DNA from: Streptomyces chattanoogensis
GTDB lineage: Bacteria > Actinomycetota > Actinomycetes > Streptomycetales > Streptomycetaceae
Reading direction: 5' to 3'
DNA: 64,000 nt
NCBI RefSeq assembly: GCF_001294335.1
Contig: NZ_LGKG01000024.1
Location: 62,001 to 126,000 of the forward strand
Positions 7,413 through 16,435 of the stretch are shown here, in pieces (the stretch's first letter is position 1; each line of letters opens with the position of its first letter). Made by a program: the position numbers and the translations under genes. A model generated the notes under the pieces. The model saw nothing but the letters and a program-made list of their open reading frames with translations, made no database searches and had not been told where the DNA came from.

Positions 7413-8612
7413 TCACCCCTCCGGTTTCAGCGGCAGCACGGCGCTGATCCGGAACCCGCCTCCCGGCCGCGGTCCCGCGTGCAGACTGCCGCCCACCATG
7501 CCGACCCGTTCGCGCATCCCGATCAGGCCGTGCCCGAGGCCGTCCGCGCCGCCCTCCTCGTAGAGCTCCTGCTGCGCACCCCTGCCGTCGTCCTCGACGA
7601 GCAGATCGAGCTCGCTGTCGCGGTACGCGAGGCGGACGGTGGCGCCGGCGTCGGGGCCGCCGTGCTTCCGGGTGTTGGTGAGCGCCTCCTGGACGATGCG
7701 GTACGCGGTGAGCTCGATGCTGCTGGGCAGCGGGCGGGGCTCGCCCTCGATCCGGAAGTCGACGGGCAGTCCGGCGCCGCGGACCTGGTCGATGAGGTCG
7801 GCGAGCTCTTCGACGCCCGGCTGCGGGACGTATTCGCCGCTCTCGGGCTGTTCGCCGGTACGGAGCACGCCCAGCAGGCGGCGCATCTCGGCCAGCGCCT
7901 GCCGGCCCGTGCCGGAGATCGTCTCCAGCGCCTGCTTCGCCTGGTCGGGCGCGGCGTCGAGGACATATGCGGCGCCGTCCGCCTGGACCACCATCACCGA
8001 GACGTTGTGCGCCACGACGTCGTGCAGCTCGCGGGCGATCCGGGCGCGCTCGGCCGCGACCGCGATCCGGGACTGCGTCTCGCGTTCCTTCTCGAGCCGG
8101 GCGGCCTTCTCCTCGAGCTGTGCCCAGTAGGCGCGGCGGGTACGGATGGAGTCGCCGAGGACCCAGGCGAGGACGAAGGGGACGGTGAGCAGCGCGGTGA
8201 AGAACATTCCCTCCCACGCCGGCTGGCCGCTGGGCATGTCCGAGAACCGCCACACGGAGAGGGCCGGCCCGACGAGGGCACCTGCGAGGGCACAGCGGGA
8301 GGCCCAGCGGACGGGGCCGGAGGCGACGGTGTAGACGATGGCGAACATCGCGATGTCCGGGATGCCGGCCTGGACGCGGAAGACCAGCTGGCCGACGCCG
8401 ATGGCGGCCGTCAGCAGCAGCATCTTCTCGGGGGCCTTGCGGCGCAGCGCGACGACGAGGGACAGGCCGACGGCGAAGAGCGCGCCGGCGATCAGTTGGG
8501 GTCCTCGGAGAGCGGCCGCGATCCACAGACAGCTGAACCCGAAGAGGAGGACGGCCCAGAAGCTGTCCACTCCCGTCGGGTGTCTGCGGAGAAAGTCGTA
8601 GAGGCGCTGCAC
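7413..8612 (-). CDS. Two-component sensor histidine kinase (HisKA_3 type)
   Basis: A 399-residue membrane kinase. The N-terminal ~150 residues form several hydrophobic segments (for example FWAVLLFGFSCLWIAAAL) with no large sensory loop. A coiled linker leads to the dimerisation/phosphorylation motif ARIARELHDVVAHNVSVMV with His197. The ATPase domain has LTAYRIVQEALTNTRKHG and DDGRGA ... GLIGMRERVG. First gene of the operon with the response regulator. Such kinases often sense membrane or cell-envelope stress; the signal here is not evident. Confidence 0.92.
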   Translation of the reverse strand: MQRLYDFLRRHPTGVDSFWAVLLFGFSCLWIAAALRGPQLIAGALFAVGLSLVVALRRKAPEKMLLLTAAIGVGQLVFRVQAGIPDIAMFAIVYTVASGPVRWASRCALAGALVGPALSVWRFSDMPSGQPAWEGMFFTALLTVPFVLAWVLGDSIRTRRAYWAQLEEKAARLEKERETQSRIAVAAERARIARELHDVVAHNVSVMVVQADGAAYVLDAAPDQAKQALETISGTGRQALAEMRRLLGVLRTGEQPESGEYVPQPGVEELADLIDQVRGAGLPVDFRIEGEPRPLPSSIELTAYRIVQEALTNTRKHGGPDAGATVRLAYRDSELDLLVEDDGRGAQQELYEEGGADGLGHGLIGMRERVGMVGGSLHAGPRPGGGFRISAVLPLKPEG

Positions 8613-8782
8613 GTAACCCAGCGTAGGCAGGTCGGATAGGTGTAGGAGTCAACCGGAGGAGCGATCCTCAGAACCGGCCCTACTCCCCAAGGTGGAGACC
8701 GTATACGCCGTCGTGTCGGCCCTGGGTTCGGTGCCGGGGCCGGAGCCGGGGACTACGCCCGGCCGCCCGTACCGTGGGGCGG

Positions 8783-9808
8783 GTGACGAACGACTGGCAG
8801 GGCTGGCGGGATGCGATGGACCGGGCGCTGTACGGCCCGGACGGCTTCTACACCCGCCCCGGTGGCCCCGGCCCGGCCGGCCACTTCCGCACCTCGGTGC
8901 ATGTCTCCCCGCTGTACGCCGGAGCCGTCGCCACGCTGCTGTGCCGGGTGGACGCCGCCCTGGGCCACCCGGACGAGCTGGCGCTGGTCGATGTGGGGGC
9001 GGGGCGCGGCGAGCTGCTGACGGGGGTGCTGGGGCGGCTGCCGGAGGCGGTGGGGGCGCGGGTCCGTCCGTACGCCGTCGAGCTGGCCGCCCGCCCCGAG
9101 GGCCTCGATCCGCGCATCGTGTGGCGCTCCGGGCTGCCCGCGGAGGGCTCGCTCACGGGCCTGCTGTTCGCGAACGAGTGGCTGGACAATGTGCCGCTCG
9201 AGGTCGCCGAGACGGATGCGGACGGGGTGCCCCGGCGGGTTCGGGTACGGGCGGACGGCACGGAGCGGCTGGGCGGGCCGGTGGACGGGGCGGACGCGGA
9301 GTGGCTGGCGCGGTGGTGGGAAGCGGCCGGGCACCCCGGGGTGCGGGCGGAGATCGGCCGCCCGCGGGACGCCGCCTGGGCGCGGGCCGTCCGTACGCTG
9401 CGGGGCGGGCTCGCGGTCGCGGCCGATTACGCGCACCGGCGGACGGACCGGCCGCCGTTCGGGACGCTGACCGGGTTCCGGGAGGGGCGGGAGGTGCGGC
9501 CGGTGCCGGACGGCAGCTGCGACATCACGGCGCATGTGGCGCTGGATGCGTGTGCCGGGCCGTCGGCGGTACTGCTGACCCAGCGGGCGGCGCTGCATGC
9601 CCTCGGCGTGGCCGGCCGGCGCCCCCCGCTGGCCCTCGCCTCCACCGACCCCGCCGGGTACGTACGGGCCCTGAGCGCGGCGGGCGCCGCGGCCGAGCTG
9701 ACCGACCCGGCGGGCCTGGGCGCCTTCGGCTGGCTGGTGGAGCCGGTGGGCGAGGCCTGTGCGGGGGCCCTCGAAGAAGCGGCGCTGTTCAAGGAGTGGG
9801 ACGCCTGA
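8783..9808 (+). CDS. SAM-dependent methyltransferase, NDUFAF7/COG1565 family
   Basis: About 341 residues. [12 protein letters not shown] is the SAM-binding glycine loop and [13 protein letters not shown] matches the NDUFAF7 family. In mitochondria NDUFAF7 methylates an Arg of the NDUFS2 subunit of complex I. The next gene, 45 bases downstream, encodes NuoD, the bacterial NDUFS2 homologue, so an enzyme-substrate pair is a strong inference. GTG 8783 is chosen because GTGGGGCG precedes it; GTG 8774 is an alternative. Confidence 0.85.
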   Translation: MTNDWQGWRDAMDRALYGPDGFYTRPGGPGPAGHFRTSVHVSPLYAGAVATLLCRVDAALGHPDELALVDVGAGRGELLTGVLGRLPEAVGARVRPYAVELAARPEGLDPRIVWRSGLPAEGSLTGLLFANEWLDNVPLEVAETDADGVPRRVRVRADGTERLGGPVDGADAEWLARWWEAAGHPGVRAEIGRPRDAAWARAVRTLRGGLAVAADYAHRRTDRPPFGTLTGFREGREVRPVPDGSCDITAHVALDACAGPSAVLLTQRAALHALGVAGRRPPLALASTDPAGYVRALSAAGAAAELTDPAGLGAFGWLVEPVGEACAGALEEAALFKEWDA

Positions 9809-9852
9809 GGGCCAGGGCGTTCCCCGGGGCGGCCTTTTGCGAGACTGTCCCC

Positions 9853-10995
9853 ATGACGGAGACGACGGTCGGCATCGGCGGCGCGGCGGAGAGCACCGAC
9901 ATGGTGCTGAACATCGGCCCGCAGCACCCCTCCACGCACGGCGTGCTGCGGTTGCGCCTGGTGCTGGACGGCGAGCGCATCCAGCACGCCGAGCCGGTGA
10001 TCGGCTATATGCACCGCGGCGCCGAGAAGCTCTTCGAGGCGCGCGACTACCGCCAGATCATCATGCTCGCCAACCGGCACGACTGGCTGTCGGCGTTCTC
10101 CAACGAGCTCGGCGTGGTGATGGCCGTCGAGCGGATGCTGGGCATGGAGGTCCCCGAGCGCGCGGTGTGGACGCGTACGCTCCTGGCCGAGCTGAACCGC
10201 GTCCTGAACCATCTGATGTTCCTCGGCTCGTATCCGCTGGAGCTGGGCGGCATCACGCCCGTCTTCCATGCGTTCCGTGAGCGCGAGGAGCTCCAGAACG
10301 TCATGGAGGAGATCTCCGGCGGCCGGATGCACTACATGTTCAACCGCGTCGGCGGCCTCAAGGAGGACCTGCCGGCCGGCTGGCTGGGCCGTGCCCGGCA
10401 TGCCGTCGCCGATGTCCGCTCCCGTATGGACGTCTTCGACAACCTGGTCCTGGGCAACGAGATCTTCCGCGGCCGCACCCGCGGTATCGGCCGGCTCGCA
10501 CCCGAGACGGTGCATGCGTACGGCGTCTCGGGGCCGATCGCCCGCGCCTCCGGCGTCGACTTCGACCTGCGGCGCGACGAGCCGTACCTGGCGTACCGGG
10601 AGCTGGGTGACACCCTCAAGGTCGTCACCCGGCAGGAGGGCGACTGCCTGGCCCGCTTCGAGTGCCTCCTGGAGCAGAGCCACAACTCCCTCGACCTCGC
10701 CGACGCCTGTCTGGACCGCCTCGCGGAGCTGGCGCCGGGCCCGATCAACCAGCGGCTGCCCAAGGTCCTGAAGGCCCCGGAGGGCGCGACCTACGCCTGG
10801 ACCGAGAACCCGCTGGGCATCAACGGCTACTACCTCGTCTCCAAGGGCGAGAAGACGCCGTACCGCCTCAAGCTGCGCTCGGCGTCGTACAACAACATCC
10901 AGGCGCTGGTGGAGCTGCTGCCGGGGACGCTGGTCGCGGACATGGTGGCCATCCTCGGCTCGCTGTTCTTCGTCGTCGGGGACATCGACAAGTAG
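9853..10995 (+). CDS. nuoD2: NADH-quinone oxidoreductase subunit D paralogue (NuoD2)
   Basis: A 380-residue homologue of the 49-kDa subunit of complex I. Landmarks are [16 protein letters not shown] with the quinone-pocket histidines, [22 protein letters not shown], and the C-terminal VVGDIDK. It is shorter than the usual NuoD (about 440 residues). No other nuo gene is nearby, so it is a stand-alone second copy, as I recall for S. coelicolor. It may replace NuoD1 under some condition or serve another hydrogenase-like complex. It is probably co-transcribed with the upstream methyltransferase. Confidence 0.9.
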   Translation: MTETTVGIGGAAESTDMVLNIGPQHPSTHGVLRLRLVLDGERIQHAEPVIGYMHRGAEKLFEARDYRQIIMLANRHDWLSAFSNELGVVMAVERMLGMEVPERAVWTRTLLAELNRVLNHLMFLGSYPLELGGITPVFHAFREREELQNVMEEISGGRMHYMFNRVGGLKEDLPAGWLGRARHAVADVRSRMDVFDNLVLGNEIFRGRTRGIGRLAPETVHAYGVSGPIARASGVDFDLRRDEPYLAYRELGDTLKVVTRQEGDCLARFECLLEQSHNSLDLADACLDRLAELAPGPINQRLPKVLKAPEGATYAWTENPLGINGYYLVSKGEKTPYRLKLRSASYNNIQALVELLPGTLVADMVAILGSLFFVVGDIDK

Positions 10996-11038
10996 GCGAA
11001 CGGCGAGCAGGCGAACGGCAAGCAGGGGAACCGCAAGC
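10994..11038. repeat. 15-bp tandem repeat, three copies, starting in the nuoD2 stop codon
   Basis: AGGCGAACGGCGAGC, AGGCGAACGGCAAGC and AGGGGAACCGCAAGC run head to tail from 10994. The first unit begins inside the TAG stop. The array fills most of the gap before the convergent carboxypeptidase gene. Confidence 0.7.
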
Positions 11039-11062
11039 AGGCGCGGGCGGGGCGTCGCGTCC

Positions 11063-11992
11063 TCAGGCGCCGGTCCGCCGCCCGAAGGCGTGGTCGAGCA
11101 GCTTCGCCGCGTCCGGGTAGAGCCGCGCGGCGCTGTCGCCGAGCAGGGCGCCCACCACGGTGCGCCCGCCCCGCCTGGCCGCGAAGACCAGGCAGTGGCC
11201 CGCCCGCCTGCCGGTGCCGGTCTTTATGCCGAGGGCGCCCCGGTAGGAGCCGAGCAGCCGGTTGGTGTTGTACCAGGTGTAGGTGCGGTTGACGTTGACC
11301 GCCTTCTGCCGGGTGCGGGGCGTCCTGACGACGGCGGCGAAGGTGCGGTTGCCCATCGCGTGCCGGGCGAGCCGGACCAGGTCGCGGGGCGTGGTCTGGT
11401 TGCGGCCGTGGGAGATGCCGTCGAAGGAGTCGTAGTGGGTGCGGGTCAGCCCCAGTGACCTGGCCCGGGCGTTCATCCGGGCGATGAAGGACCGGGTGCG
11501 CCCGGCCGTCGTTCCGCCGCTGCCGAGGGTGTCGGCGAGCGCGTAGGCGGCGTCGCAGCCGGACGGGAGCATCAGCCCGTACAGCAGCTGGCGCACCGTC
11601 AGCTTGTCGCCGGTGCGCAGATCGGCGGTGCTCGCGCCGTACCGGGCGACGTAGTCGCGGTAGGCCTGTTTGACGGTGACCCGCTTGTTCAGGTTCACCC
11701 CGCGGGTCTCGAGGACCACGACGGCCGTCATCACCTTGGTGGTGCTGGCCATCTCCCGGCGGGTGTCCGCGGCCCGGCCCCACAGCACCCGGCCGGCCCC
11801 GCTGTCCAGGAGGTAGGCCCCCTTCGCCGTGATTCCGGACGGGCCGCTGGGTGCAGGGAGTGCCTGGGCATCGGTCACGGGAAGGATGACGGCGAGCGCC
11901 GCCGTGGCCGCGGTCAGCGCCGCGCCGGCCCCCCTGCGCCGGACCGTACTGCCCCCGAAACTGCCCCCGAAAGTGCCCCCGAAAAGCCTCAT
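11063..11992 (-). CDS. D-alanyl-D-alanine carboxypeptidase, S11 family (secreted)
   Basis: A 309-residue penicillin-binding protein 5-like enzyme that trims the terminal D-Ala of peptidoglycan stem peptides outside the membrane. The signal segment follows a Gly/Phe/Ser repeat (GGTFGGSFGGS) and a basic stretch. Catalytic motifs are MASTTKVM (SxxK, nucleophile Ser), LPSGCDAAY (SxN position, here SGC) and GIKTGTGR (KTG). ATG 11992 has GGACGGAG five bases upstream; a longer start at 12100 lacks support. Converges with nuoD2. Confidence 0.88.
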   Translation of the reverse strand: MRLFGGTFGGSFGGSTVRRRGAGAALTAATAALAVILPVTDAQALPAPSGPSGITAKGAYLLDSGAGRVLWGRAADTRREMASTTKVMTAVVVLETRGVNLNKRVTVKQAYRDYVARYGASTADLRTGDKLTVRQLLYGLMLPSGCDAAYALADTLGSGGTTAGRTRSFIARMNARARSLGLTRTHYDSFDGISHGRNQTTPRDLVRLARHAMGNRTFAAVVRTPRTRQKAVNVNRTYTWYNTNRLLGSYRGALGIKTGTGRRAGHCLVFAARRGGRTVVGALLGDSAARLYPDAAKLLDHAFGRRTGA

Positions 11993-12226
11993 CGACGCTC
12001 CGTCCGCAGGATGGCCGCCCACCGGTGGGGACGCCTCGGCAGCGGGCACGACGGCGGTCACGCACCAGTGGTGGCACAACGGTGGTGAAGGGAGCCGCAT
12101 CCTGCCACCCCGGCGCCCGCGACGGAATCTCAGCGGAGCCGGAACGTCACCCGTGTCGGCCCACGTGTCGCATTGCTTTCGCGGTGGGGCCGGTTCCGGT
12201 CGGTCGGCGGGCGCCTACGAGGCCGC

Positions 12227-13417
12227 CTAGGAGATTGCCGTGCGCAGTGGGGCGAGGTCGAGCTGCTCGGTCTCGTCGTGCGCGGTCAGGTCGATGATCT
12301 CGCCCACGCCGTCGGTCGTCGCACCGTCAGGCGCGGCGTCCCCGGGGGCCGTAGGGTCACTCGCTTGACCGTCAGCCACTTGACCGTCGGCCGCCTGACC
12401 GTCGGCCGCTTCGGCGTCGGCTGCCGCGCCCTCGGCCGGTTCGCCGTCGGCCGTCTCGCCGTCGGCCGTCCCGGCAGGGATCGCCCGCCGCGCCTCGGCA
12501 TGTGCCGACTGCTCGGCCACCGCCTCGTCGCCGACGACGTCCGCCAGATCGTCCTCCAGGGGCGCGGTCAGCTGCCGCGGCTGTACGGGGGCCGCGTTGC
12601 CGAAGAAGTCGAAGCCGCCCAGCGCGCGGGACGCGGCGGGACGGGACGGGGCCACAGCGGCGGCGGCCGGCACCCGGCGGAGCGCGGGTGCGACGGCCGC
12701 CCCGGGCGTCCCCCGGCCCGTCTCACCGTCCTGGGCGCCCTCTCGCGGGCCGTTACCGCCGCGCCCGCCGTCCCGCTGCCGGGCCGCGTTACGGGCCAGC
12801 TGCCGCAGCGCCTGGTCCGCGCGGGCGTACAGGGCGGGGCCGACGGCGGGGGCGGGGACGGTGGCGGGAGCCGGAGCGGCGGCAGGAGCCGGGACCGGGG
12901 CGGATGCCGCCTGCTGCGCCGGGCGGCGGCCGGCGGCCACCGGAAGGGCCTTCGCCGGCGCCGACGCCTCGATGGCGAGCAGCCGCCGCCCCTCCAGGGC
13001 ACTGGCCCGCTCGGTCTCCGCGGTGGCGTAACGGCGCAGGAGTTCGGCGTGTTCGCTGCGCAGCCGGGCCAATTCGGCGCGCTTGGCGCGCAATTTGGCA
13101 TCCAGTGCGGTGCGGATCTCGCGGGACTCCTCGACATCCGTTTCGAGCTCGGCTATCCGCTCCTCGGTGCGCCACTCGTCGCGCACTCGGGCGCGGGTGA
13201 GTTCGGCGACCCTCTTACCGGCTTTACGGTCCCAGGTCCGCATCAGGACCGCGCCGCCGATTGCGGCGGCAGCGGCGCCCGCGGCGAGTATCCGTTGCAC
13301 CAGATCGTCGCCGACAAACCACGCGCCCGCGGCGCAGGCGATTGACGCACCGGCGACCGTCGACGGAGGAAGCAGCCGGTGGAGGGGTGGTGAATGGCGG
13401 TGGCGTCCTCGTGGCAT
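12227..13417 (-). CDS. Membrane-anchored coiled-coil protein with Ala/Pro-rich repeats, unknown function
   Basis: A 396-residue protein. Two hydrophobic helices near residues 20-36 and 43-60 anchor it. A charged coiled coil (WRTEERIAELETDVEESREI ...) spans about residues 80-150. The middle is Ala/Pro-rich low complexity. The C-terminal ~80 residues contain degenerate repeats built on DGETADGEPAEG and ADGQVADGQ, acidic and likely disordered. It ends with EIIDLTAHDETEQLDLAPL. I do not recognise a family function. A structural role at the cell envelope or division site is possible only by analogy. Confidence 0.75.
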   Translation of the reverse strand: MPRGRHRHSPPLHRLLPPSTVAGASIACAAGAWFVGDDLVQRILAAGAAAAAIGGAVLMRTWDRKAGKRVAELTRARVRDEWRTEERIAELETDVEESREIRTALDAKLRAKRAELARLRSEHAELLRRYATAETERASALEGRRLLAIEASAPAKALPVAAGRRPAQQAASAPVPAPAAAPAPATVPAPAVGPALYARADQALRQLARNAARQRDGGRGGNGPREGAQDGETGRGTPGAAVAPALRRVPAAAAVAPSRPAASRALGGFDFFGNAAPVQPRQLTAPLEDDLADVVGDEAVAEQSAHAEARRAIPAGTADGETADGEPAEGAAADAEAADGQAADGQVADGQASDPTAPGDAAPDGATTDGVGEIIDLTAHDETEQLDLAPLRTAIS

Positions 13418-13481
13418 GGCCAGAAACTTACCGTGCGTGCGGGGCCTATGGGGCCCCGCCCGCCAATCCGTTTCTCGCTGG

Positions 13482-14447
13482 TTACTTCTTCAGCAGCCCC
13501 TTGGACTCCAGATATGTCTGCGCGACATCCGCCGGCTTGAGCCGCTCGGCATCAACCTTGCTGTTCAAGTTGATCAGGTCCTGGGTGGTGAGGGTGCGTG
13601 TGAGCTTGCCGAGCAGCCCGGCGATCTCCTTGCTGCCGGCGCTCTTGGCATTCACCACCGGCAGCACATTGTCGGCGTTCTGCAGCTTCTTGTCGTCCTG
13701 CAGAAGCACCAGTCCGAAGTTGTCGAGCGTGGCGTCCGTGGTGGTGGTCAGCACCAGTTGGTCGGTGCCGTCCTTGACCGCCTGCTTGGCCTGCGGGGTC
13801 CCTACGCCCTTGGGGTCGATGCCGGTGATGTCGATGCCGTACCGCGACTCCAGGCCCGGCTTGCAGAACACCCGGGTCTCGCACTCCTCGCCCGCCGCGA
13901 GCTTGATCTTCTGTTTCGACCGGCCGAGGTCGGAGAGCGTCTTCAGCTTGTGCTCGGCGGCGAATTTCCTGGTGACCGCGAAGGCGTTCTGGTCGGTGGC
14001 CGGTCCGGCCGGCAGCGCCTTGAGGCCGTAGGAACCGGCGAGCTTCTCGAGCGCCGTCACGGTCTTGCCGATGTCGCTGGAAGCGACGGGCTTCGCCTTG
14101 GCGCCGTTCTTCTTGGCGTTGAGGAATTCGGCAAGTGTGGAGGCATATTCCGGCACCACATCGATCTGGGACTTCTCCAGGGCCGGTTCATACAGCTCGC
14201 GATTGGACAGCGTCTGCACCCGCGCCGAGTATCCGGCGGCATTAAGGATCTTGGAATACATCTCGGCGAGCACCTTCGACTCGGTGAAACCCGCCGAGCC
14301 GACGACGATCTCGCCCTTCCCGCCGCCGGTGTTCTTACCGCCCTTGTCCTCCAGGCTCTGCCCCGTGCAGGCGGCCAGCCCGGCCGCCAGCGCGATCGCT
14401 GTCCCCGCGACAAGCGCGGTGCGCGGCCCGCGCGACTTGCTGCTCAT
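13482..14447 (-). CDS. Glycine betaine/osmoprotectant ABC transporter substrate-binding lipoprotein
   Basis: A 321-residue OpuAC/OsmF-type binding protein. The lipoprotein signal ends LAAGLAACTGQ with the lipidated Cys27. The mature part opens with IVVGSAGFTESKVLAEMY, typical of the quaternary-amine binding family, and contains ALEKSQIDVVPEYASTLAEF and LVLTTTTDATLDNFGLV. It captures compatible solutes outside the cell for the two permeases downstream in the gene order (14682-16251) and the ATPase at 16436. ATG 14447 is chosen; ATG 14459 is possible. A repeat array separates it from the permease gene. Confidence 0.9.
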   Translation of the reverse strand: MSSKSRGPRTALVAGTAIALAAGLAACTGQSLEDKGGKNTGGGKGEIVVGSAGFTESKVLAEMYSKILNAAGYSARVQTLSNRELYEPALEKSQIDVVPEYASTLAEFLNAKKNGAKAKPVASSDIGKTVTALEKLAGSYGLKALPAGPATDQNAFAVTRKFAAEHKLKTLSDLGRSKQKIKLAAGEECETRVFCKPGLESRYGIDITGIDPKGVGTPQAKQAVKDGTDQLVLTTTTDATLDNFGLVLLQDDKKLQNADNVLPVVNAKSAGSKEIAGLLGKLTRTLTTQDLINLNSKVDAERLKPADVAQTYLESKGLLKK

Positions 14448-14540
14448 GGAATTCACCATTCCGTATTCCGTCCGTTCGGATGAGATCGGGTGACGCCGGA
14501 TGAGGCCGGATGCCGGATGACGTCGGGTGGAGCCGGGTGA

Positions 14541-14600
14541 GTCGGATGGGGTCGGGTGGCGTCGGATGGGGTCGGGTGGCGTCGGATGGGGTCGGATGAC
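14541..14600. repeat. 20-bp tandem repeat, three copies, inside a longer degenerate 10-mer array
   Basis: GTCGGATGGGGTCGGGTGGC is repeated perfectly at 14541 and 14561, with a third copy at 14581 that differs in its last bases. The unit is itself two related decamers (GTCGGRTGGS), and degenerate decamers extend left to about 14475. The array fills the gap between the ABC permease and binding-protein genes. Confidence 0.8.
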
Positions 14601-14681
14601 GGTGGGGGTCCGGGCGGGACCCGGCGGGTGGTGTCCGCTCGGTTGCGTACGGCGGCAGCATCGCAAGGCCAGGCCCCACCG

Positions 14682-15509
14682 TCAGGTGAGTTTCCGTACC
14701 GCGACCACATCGTCACCCTGCCCCTCTGCCGCCGCCGCGCCCGAAGCCGTACGCGGTGCCGCGCCCGCTGCCGTGCCCGATTCCGTGCTCGATTCCGTAC
14801 GGGCGCCCGTACGGGAGCTGCCACGCCCCGCGCGTCCCGCCCGCCGCTGCCCCCGCATCGGGTCGAAGGCCCGGTCCGCCACGACGAGCGCCCCCTCGAC
14901 CAGCAGCGCCAGCACGGCCACCAGCAGCGCACCGGCGACCACCTGGGCGGTGTTGTAGTTGCCGAAGCCCGCGGTGATGATCCGGCCCAGGCCGCCGCCG
15001 CCCGCCAGCGCGGCCAGCGTCGCCGTCGCCACCACCTGGACCGTGGCCGACCGCAGGCCCGTCATGATCAGCGGATAGGCGAGCGGTATCTCGACCCGCA
15101 GCAGGAGCTGCGGCCCCGACATCCCCATCCCCCGCGCCGCCTCGACCACATTGCGGTCCGCCTCCCGCATGCCCAGATAGGCGTTGGTCAGCAGCGGCGG
15201 CACCGCGAACAGCACCAGCGCGATGACGGTCGGCCAGTCCCCCTGGCTGCCCAGCGGACTGAGCGTCAGCAGCACCAGGACCGCATAGGTCGGCACCGCC
15301 CGCCCGACGTTGGACACATTGACCGCCAGCGCCCCGCCCTTGCCCAGGTGCCCCAGCCACAGCGCCACCGGCAGGGCTATCAGGCAGGCGAGGACCAGGC
15401 ACACCCCGCTGAGCCACAGATGCTCGCTCAGGCGATGCCACACCCCCTTCTCCCCGGCCCAGTTGGCGCCCGTGGTCAGCCACTGCCACGCGCCCGCTAT
15501 CGCCTCCAT
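14682..15509 (-). CDS. Osmoprotectant ABC transporter permease (OpuCB/ProW type)
   Basis: A 275-residue inner-membrane permease with five or six hydrophobic helices. The EAA loop that contacts the ATPase is VVEAARGMGMSGPQLLLRVEIPLAYPLIMTGL (shown in parts here only as its ends, VVEAARGMGM and PLAYPLIMTG). AALAGGGGLGRIITAGF is also typical of the family. The C-terminal ~60 residues are a Gly/Ala/Arg-rich cytoplasmic tail, unusual for the family. It follows the other permease with a 13-base gap, so they form one operon. Confidence 0.9.
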   Translation of the reverse strand: MEAIAGAWQWLTTGANWAGEKGVWHRLSEHLWLSGVCLVLACLIALPVALWLGHLGKGGALAVNVSNVGRAVPTYAVLVLLTLSPLGSQGDWPTVIALVLFAVPPLLTNAYLGMREADRNVVEAARGMGMSGPQLLLRVEIPLAYPLIMTGLRSATVQVVATATLAALAGGGGLGRIITAGFGNYNTAQVVAGALLVAVLALLVEGALVVADRAFDPMRGQRRAGRAGRGSSRTGARTESSTESGTAAGAAPRTASGAAAAEGQGDDVVAVRKLT

Positions 15510-15522
15510 CGTCCGGCCCCCC

Positions 15523-16251
15523 TCACTCGGCCCCGGCCCGCACCGCGCGCAGCCCGCGCCGCGCTCCGGCCCCCGCCCGCCGCTGCGCCCGCGTCCAGGG
15601 CGTCAGCAGCCGCTGCAGCCCCATCAGCAGTCCGTCGGCTATCAGCGCCAGCAGCACACACAGCACCGACGCCGTCAGGACCTCCGCCTTGAACAGGCTC
15701 TCCATACCGCTGGCTATGAGATTGCCCAGGCCGCCGTAGCCGACCACGGAACCGATGGTGGTCATCGCCACCGTGGAGACCGTGGCGATCCGGAGCCCGG
15801 CCACCAACGCGGGCAGCGCGAGCGGAAGTTCCACCTCGAACAGCAGCCGCGCGGGGCCGTAGCCCATCCCCCGGGCGGCCTCCCGCACCTCGGCGGGCAC
15901 CGCCTGCAGACCGGCGAGGATGTTGCGCACCAGGATAGTCAGCGAATACAGCACCAGGCCCGTGACGACCACCGAGGCCGAGACCCCGAACACCGGCGTC
16001 AGCAGCGCGAACATCGCCAGCGACGGCACGGTGTAGAGCACCGTCGTCAGCCCCAGAACCGGCCCGGCGGCGGCCCGCGAGCGCCGGGCGATCAACGCCA
16101 GCGGAAACGCGACCAGCAGCCCGATGAGCACGGACACCGCCGTGATGCCGATGTGCTGGAGCGTCGCATCCATCAATTCCTGGCCGCGGGTGCGGACATA
16201 CTCACCGCAGATCCAGTCGTTCGCCGTCAGGCAGTTCTCCGACCCCTGCAC
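15523..16251 (-). CDS. Osmoprotectant ABC transporter permease (OpuCD/ProW type)
   Basis: A 242-residue permease. The first ~28 residues are periplasmic or linker sequence, then hydrophobic helices such as HIGITAVSVLIGLLVAFPLAL. The EAA motif is REAARGMGYGPARLLFEVE and the conserved glycine run is VVGYGGLGNLIASGM. It pairs with the permease 14682-15509 to form the heterodimeric channel for betaine-like solutes. The gene is divergent from the ATPase gene across 184 bases that must hold both promoters. Confidence 0.9.
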   Translation of the reverse strand: MQGSENCLTANDWICGEYVRTRGQELMDATLQHIGITAVSVLIGLLVAFPLALIARRSRAAAGPVLGLTTVLYTVPSLAMFALLTPVFGVSASVVVTGLVLYSLTILVRNILAGLQAVPAEVREAARGMGYGPARLLFEVELPLALPALVAGLRIATVSTVAMTTIGSVVGYGGLGNLIASGMESLFKAEVLTASVLCVLLALIADGLLMGLQRLLTPWTRAQRRAGAGARRGLRAVRAGAE

Positions 16252-16435
16252 CCGTCGTCACCTCCCCCGCCCGATCGCCGCCACTTCCGGTGACTGTCTG
16301 CGACCCTAACCCCCACCACTGACAATCGGACCGGCGTCACCGCCCCCGGGCCGACTTCGCCACCGATCCGCAACACCGCGTTCACGACCACCCGGCCGCA
16401 ACCCGGCACAATGGGCCCGTCGACCCAGGGGAACC

